A DNA stretch of 64,000 bases, taken from positions 40,190,345 through 40,254,344 of the forward strand of contig LS997562.1 in the NCBI GenBank assembly GCA_000469685.2. The letters run 5' to 3'. Every line of letters begins with the position of its first letter. Within the stretch, counting starts at the first letter, position 1. Source of the stretch: Haemonchus contortus. Lineage: Eukaryota > Nematoda > Chromadorea > Rhabditida > Trichostrongylidae. This document shows, one piece after another, positions 59,561 through 64,000 of this stretch. Under the pieces are notes generated by a model. It was not told where the DNA came from and searched no databases. It saw only the letters and a program-made list of their open reading frames with translations. Both the position numbers and the translations under genes were made by a program.

Positions 59561-62500
59561 GAAGTTGCCGTAAAATGATATTTAGGAAGTATGCCATTTA
59601 CGAGTTCGGACTTCAAGAACTGCCCAACAAAAAAAGGCCGTACCAAGGAATGGCAAAATATTGCCATTATAGGAATAGGGAAGGATGAGATAACTCTAAA
59701 ATTTCCTATAGTACAGGCTCCTTTTTATGCTCCTGCGATGTATTTTTTACCACAGCATAAAAAGCAGGAAGCGAAGGCCGGCCACCACCACTTAAGCATT
59801 CATTTGCACTGAGTGGGTATGAAGGAATATACCAGTAGCGCCTGGGGTTGGAGCGCGATTCAAAGTCTTTTCTCCTACCCTTAATCATTTTTCATTGTAC
59901 GAACGGATTGAGGAATACTGGGGATCCATAATACAGAACGCCTGCATAGTTCTTCCATCCCGAGCAAGATCCCAATTTTTGCTCAGTTCAAATAAAACAA
60001 AGTCGGTGGAAAGATTCTGCTGAATCTGACTGATTCACCGGCAAATACTTCTTAGCGAAAATACAAAAACAAATTCCACTCAATCAAATTTTGATTATCT
60101 AACACCGTCGATGTATGATCTGGTAGGCAAGGAAATCTATCATGAAGTGAAAAAAGGGCAGGGCTGCCAGAAAGACAAATCAGTCTCGAATCACGGAAAA
60201 ATGAAATGAATGCGGCTGGATTTCACCAGGAAAAAGCAAAGTTCTGAGAATAAATGCTTCCAGAAAAATAACCTCCTCCGGCAGTAACAGAAATTTCTGG
60301 AATCCACAGTTGAATAGGTAGACAATCAAGCAAATCATAGCATCTGTACTGTTTCTGAGAACGGACCACATGGTAACTGTAATATTTTTACCAAAATTAT
60401 CCAAAATATCAATATTTTGATCTTCAACGTAAATAATACAGTTATTGTGTTCAGCAGTGTACTATTTAAAATCGATTTTCCGCTTGCTACCTTCAATCAG
60501 TTCTCTGAAATCAGATCAAAAACCAACACATCCTTTCCACTAGGTTTCTTCTGCTCTTCTTAACTAAGTTCCTTAATTAAACGTGATAGATTAATTAATC
60601 TAATAAACCTGTTAAATACACTTACGAATGGTTTCAGAAATTTCAAGCACATTTAGAGCACAAAAATTATTTGACTTACGTTATGCCTTACAAGACGAAC
60701 CACTCCACCACATAGGGAGACAAGGTGGAAGAGAAGTAATGGCCCACTCGCCTAGTATGAAAAACAAGTCATTTCTATCATTCCCTCCTATTCAAAAAAT
60801 AATTATAATCATTGACTCATTACCACTATTCTTCTTTTCCTTGATGGGTCACTCGTATTCTTGCTTCCTTCGATATAATACTGGGTATGGGAGGGGCATA
60901 ATTTTGAATTGACACAAGCTAATTCACAATTTATTCTCCTCTTCACAGCTGATTCTACAATTATGCATGTATAATTGTATCTATGGCACCTCCGATGGTT
61001 AAATATCGCTCTGTGCTTTTTCTTTGAGTAAGGTTGATCAGTAAGGGTACGGACCGTCTCATTATACTAGTGAAACGGAGTGGAAAAGAGATACGTGGCT
61101 TATTCTCCCAATATCAAAAACAAGCCATTTACATTTTGTATTACGTTGCATTGCTTATTACTAGCCTATTTATATTCTTTCCCAGCCTGATAGTAATTTC
61201 AATATTCAGTACAACATGAATAAGTTATGGATGTCTTCAGCTATGTACATATGTAAACATCAGAACGGACGACATGAAAGAATACCTAAGCCGCATCAGA
61301 AGGTAGGGTGGCTTAGAAATGAAGCAGCAACTTATAAGGAAAGTGAAGTTAAGTTGATATCCATTAAGATAGGATCGCTAATTATACGAATTTATTAGAG
61401 GTTTTCGAAAACTTTGCTCAAAAAAGTAGAATATCAGCATAATTCCTGTAATGATCAGTAGGTGAAAATGAATTCACGAGAATTCTACTTTTTTCTAACA
61501 GAACTACTCTTATTATTAGCATGCTAGCTAGTATTAGTTCCAAGAGCTTGTTTTTCAGACTTCCAAAAAGGTAAAAGCAACCGAAGGCACATTTGGCTGA
61601 CACAACCACATTAGAGGCCCGGCAATCCTCAATTTAGGGTCCTACATAGTCCCTTGGGTTTACATCGAAATGATGTCGAGAAATGGAGAGCAGCCGTTGC
61701 CAAGCTATTTTTGCTATACGTATTTGATGGTGCGAACTCCTCCTATTCCTGAACTAATCACCCAAATCCTTGAATCTAGAGAGGGTAAACCTATCGGTAT
61801 GGTGCGATTTTTTTTAGAAATTTTGGAATTTCTTTTGATTTCAGCCATAGCATTTACAAGAGAGGCAGATCCGTCGTATTTACAATGGCTATACAAAAGT
61901 CAACATTATCTCAGTTTTGTCGTAGTTGGAAGATCAAACAAGTTCCGACCTTTCAAACTGCGAAAAGGTTATTCTTCATCCACTTCTTTGCCAGTAACGA
62001 CTATTCGCTCGGAGCCGAAGAAAATGTTGGAGGGGATGGAGGGGGGGGGGGGGGGAGGATTTCACCATGTAAGCCATAGATCAAAAACTTAAAACTCAAA
62101 AGTTAAGGTGATTGATGATGACGATTAGGCTTGAATAACGACAAAATAGAAAACTTATTATGAGACGAAAGAAGGAAATGGCCCTTCTTATTGAGCAGTG
62201 AGTTACTGTCACTATTGTCTCTAGAATTACCTACCTCCAAAAGGATTAGAATTCATATATTTTGGAATTTTTGGGAATGTTTCAAGAGTTTCGGCACTCC
62301 CATAGCGGGATCTTTTCAAACCATCGAAACCACATGTAATGCGATACATATCACAGAACTAATGGAACATTTTCGTGCGGTTTGAAAGCTAATGCCAAAT
62401 GATAGAGTGACAATGAAAACATTAATAGTAAGCCACTTTGTAGACAACATCGAATATTTGTCTAGGTATCTGCTTCCGACTGAAATTACTGCTTTTACAT

Positions 62501-64000
62501 TTTTCGAAATTTTGAAACCGAAAAAAATTATCAAATACTGTATCCATCTTCGAATGCTCTACATTGTTGTAGTTCGTGAACTTTAAGGGAAAATAACACC
62601 AGATTTTTGAGACTCGGGAATCAAGTCTAAGATATTCTCTTGAAGGAAAATTCGATAGAAAAAATTATACTACCTCAATCAACATGAAAAAATCAGCAGA
62701 AAAACAACACGGAAATATCATGGCTCCATATGTTTTAAATAAAAATCGCTATTTTCACATTTTTTTTTTCGAATTTCAGTTTTTTTGCAGAAATCTGCAC
62801 AAAATTAAATGAATGGTCAGTATGACCAAAAAAGGAAAAACTTAAATAAGACAAGTACCACAGAAAATTACCGTATTGGTGTATGTCCATCAAATACGGT
62901 TCCTTGACTCTCATGCTTGTTTTCATTCTTACGTAGCTAATAAATATGCATGAATTCCTTTCATTCTATGGGCTAACCAGTGCTAAATTAGCCTTTTCGT
63001 ATGCAAATGACCATGTTTACAAAGGAACAACCCAGAAAGCTCTGCCTTAGGGTATTCCGAGGAAAGAGCGGACCGGTATGAACCAACTATTATATTACTA
63101 ATTTGAGCATACCGCATACAGAATCGAACCTTTTGGGATGTGCCTTGGTTTCGACGAGACTAGTGATAGCATTCACATGGGTTTGAGGCCTCTAAATTCG
63201 TAGGTCGGGCTAGCCTGCGTCAGTAGAAAACTTCCCACTTCCATCAGGACTTACTGACAACCATCTAACCTAGAGAAAAAAGGAGTTCGTCAAACTTAGA
63301 GCGTTCTTATCCTTTATCTAGATCTTGCTCATGCTTTGAAGATGATAGATAAATAGGAAAACGAATGGGGTAAATTAATTAAGCAGTAACGAAATACTGG
63401 GGTTTACTGGACAGAATCCGCTGACTGCGAATACGAAGAAATCGAATTTGTTCCTCTTAGAAACCACATCCGAAAGTCCATAAATCATCTGGAAAATGAA
63501 TGCTCCATTTTATACCGCTATTTTTCCATAAAGGAGTCAAGTACGTGGCACAATCTGGGAGCATCTAGACATTTTTTTACCTCCACTCTCTGATCAACAT
63601 ATTGTAATGTCTGTAACAGAAAATAGCGAAAACAAAAAAATGCAATTTCCTCAGACCTCATTGCATTTGCATGGAAGGTTCAAAAAGACTATCATTTTCG
63701 TCATTGAGACCAGTCGATGGGCTTTCGCTAAATTGAATTGCACGCAAACGAACGAATGGAAATAACATGGAGAAACCAAGCTCCCTCCATATCCTCTAAG
63801 ATGTCAAAACGGAAAATAAGTCGAGGAAGAGGATCGGAAGACTAAGGGACCATCTGGACCATATTCTCTTCCATACGGAGGACATGGACAGTAGGGAAGA
63901 AAATTTTCTGGGGACTTAGAGTAACGGAATAAACCACAAACCAATCATTTGCATAGGCTGCACTATTTAGTCGGTTTCCGTTCAAAAATGCTGAGGCGTT
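59561..64000. other. No gene recognised
   Basis: Short frames on both strands lack splice support or motifs. Hydrophobic frames, such as 60180-60404 on the minus strand, are compatible with T-rich codons by chance. A G tract lies at about 62040-62053. This may be intergenic DNA or a distal 5' intron of the minus-strand gene. Confidence 0.45.

Noticed and set aside
1..64000. CRISPR arrays, ribosomal RNA genes and spliced-leader RNA genes
   Set aside because: No regularly spaced short repeats with unique spacers, no rRNA core sequences and no SL1-like 22-nt leader were seen; the regular repeats present are a minisatellite.

Overview
The window reads as nuclear DNA of a parasitic clade V (strongylid, hookworm-like) nematode. 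Exons are short, 3' splice sites are of the TTTTCAG type, introns are T-rich on the sense strand, and the density of decayed transposons, tRNA-derived SINEs and reverse-transcriptase tails is high. The species assignment is inference. The two recognisable protein families, a glutamate-gated chloride channel and a TMEM200-type membrane protein, are animal families. No bacterial or viral gene organisation is present.

Layout. From 1 to 5.6 kb I see only intergenic DNA with one SINE. From 5.66 to 13.8 kb lies a complete 13-exon gene on the + strand for a Cys-loop glutamate-gated chloride channel subunit of 435 residues. Its signal-peptide exon lies 2.5 kb upstream of the rest and the splice phases agree throughout. 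A possible last exon of a convergent minus-strand gene follows at 14.2-14.4 kb. From 14.4 to 18.8 kb the DNA is T-rich and non-coding.

From 18.8 to 27.6 kb is a nested repeat complex. A long repeat unit (about 2.9 kb without insertions) occurs twice in tandem, preceded by a truncated copy, and each full copy ends in a minisatellite of about 117 bp. Copy 1 was invaded by a 1,024-bp element with 9-bp target duplications and long terminal inverted repeats, which itself contains a SINE. Copy 2 was invaded by a dead mariner of 1,254 bp and by a 233-bp near-perfect palindrome. A decayed RTE-type reverse-transcriptase tail abuts the complex at 27.6-28.0 kb.

From 29.2 to 30.3 kb the + strand holds a run of exon-like blocks with good splice signals that can be joined in one frame but match no family I recognise. 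Two inverted copies of a roughly 560-bp sequence (31.3 and 36.5 kb) bracket 4.6 kb of unrecognised DNA. Near 37.1 kb the strand composition flips from T-rich to A-rich. This fits the minus-strand gene to the right, whose certain exons at 48.4-50.9 kb encode a TMEM200-type two-helix membrane protein. Its distal 5' and 3' exons are only tentatively placed. From 52 to 64 kb the DNA is mostly intronic or intergenic, with a SINE relic, small tandem duplications and two more reverse-transcriptase tails. Apart from their convergent orientation there is no sign that the genes act together.
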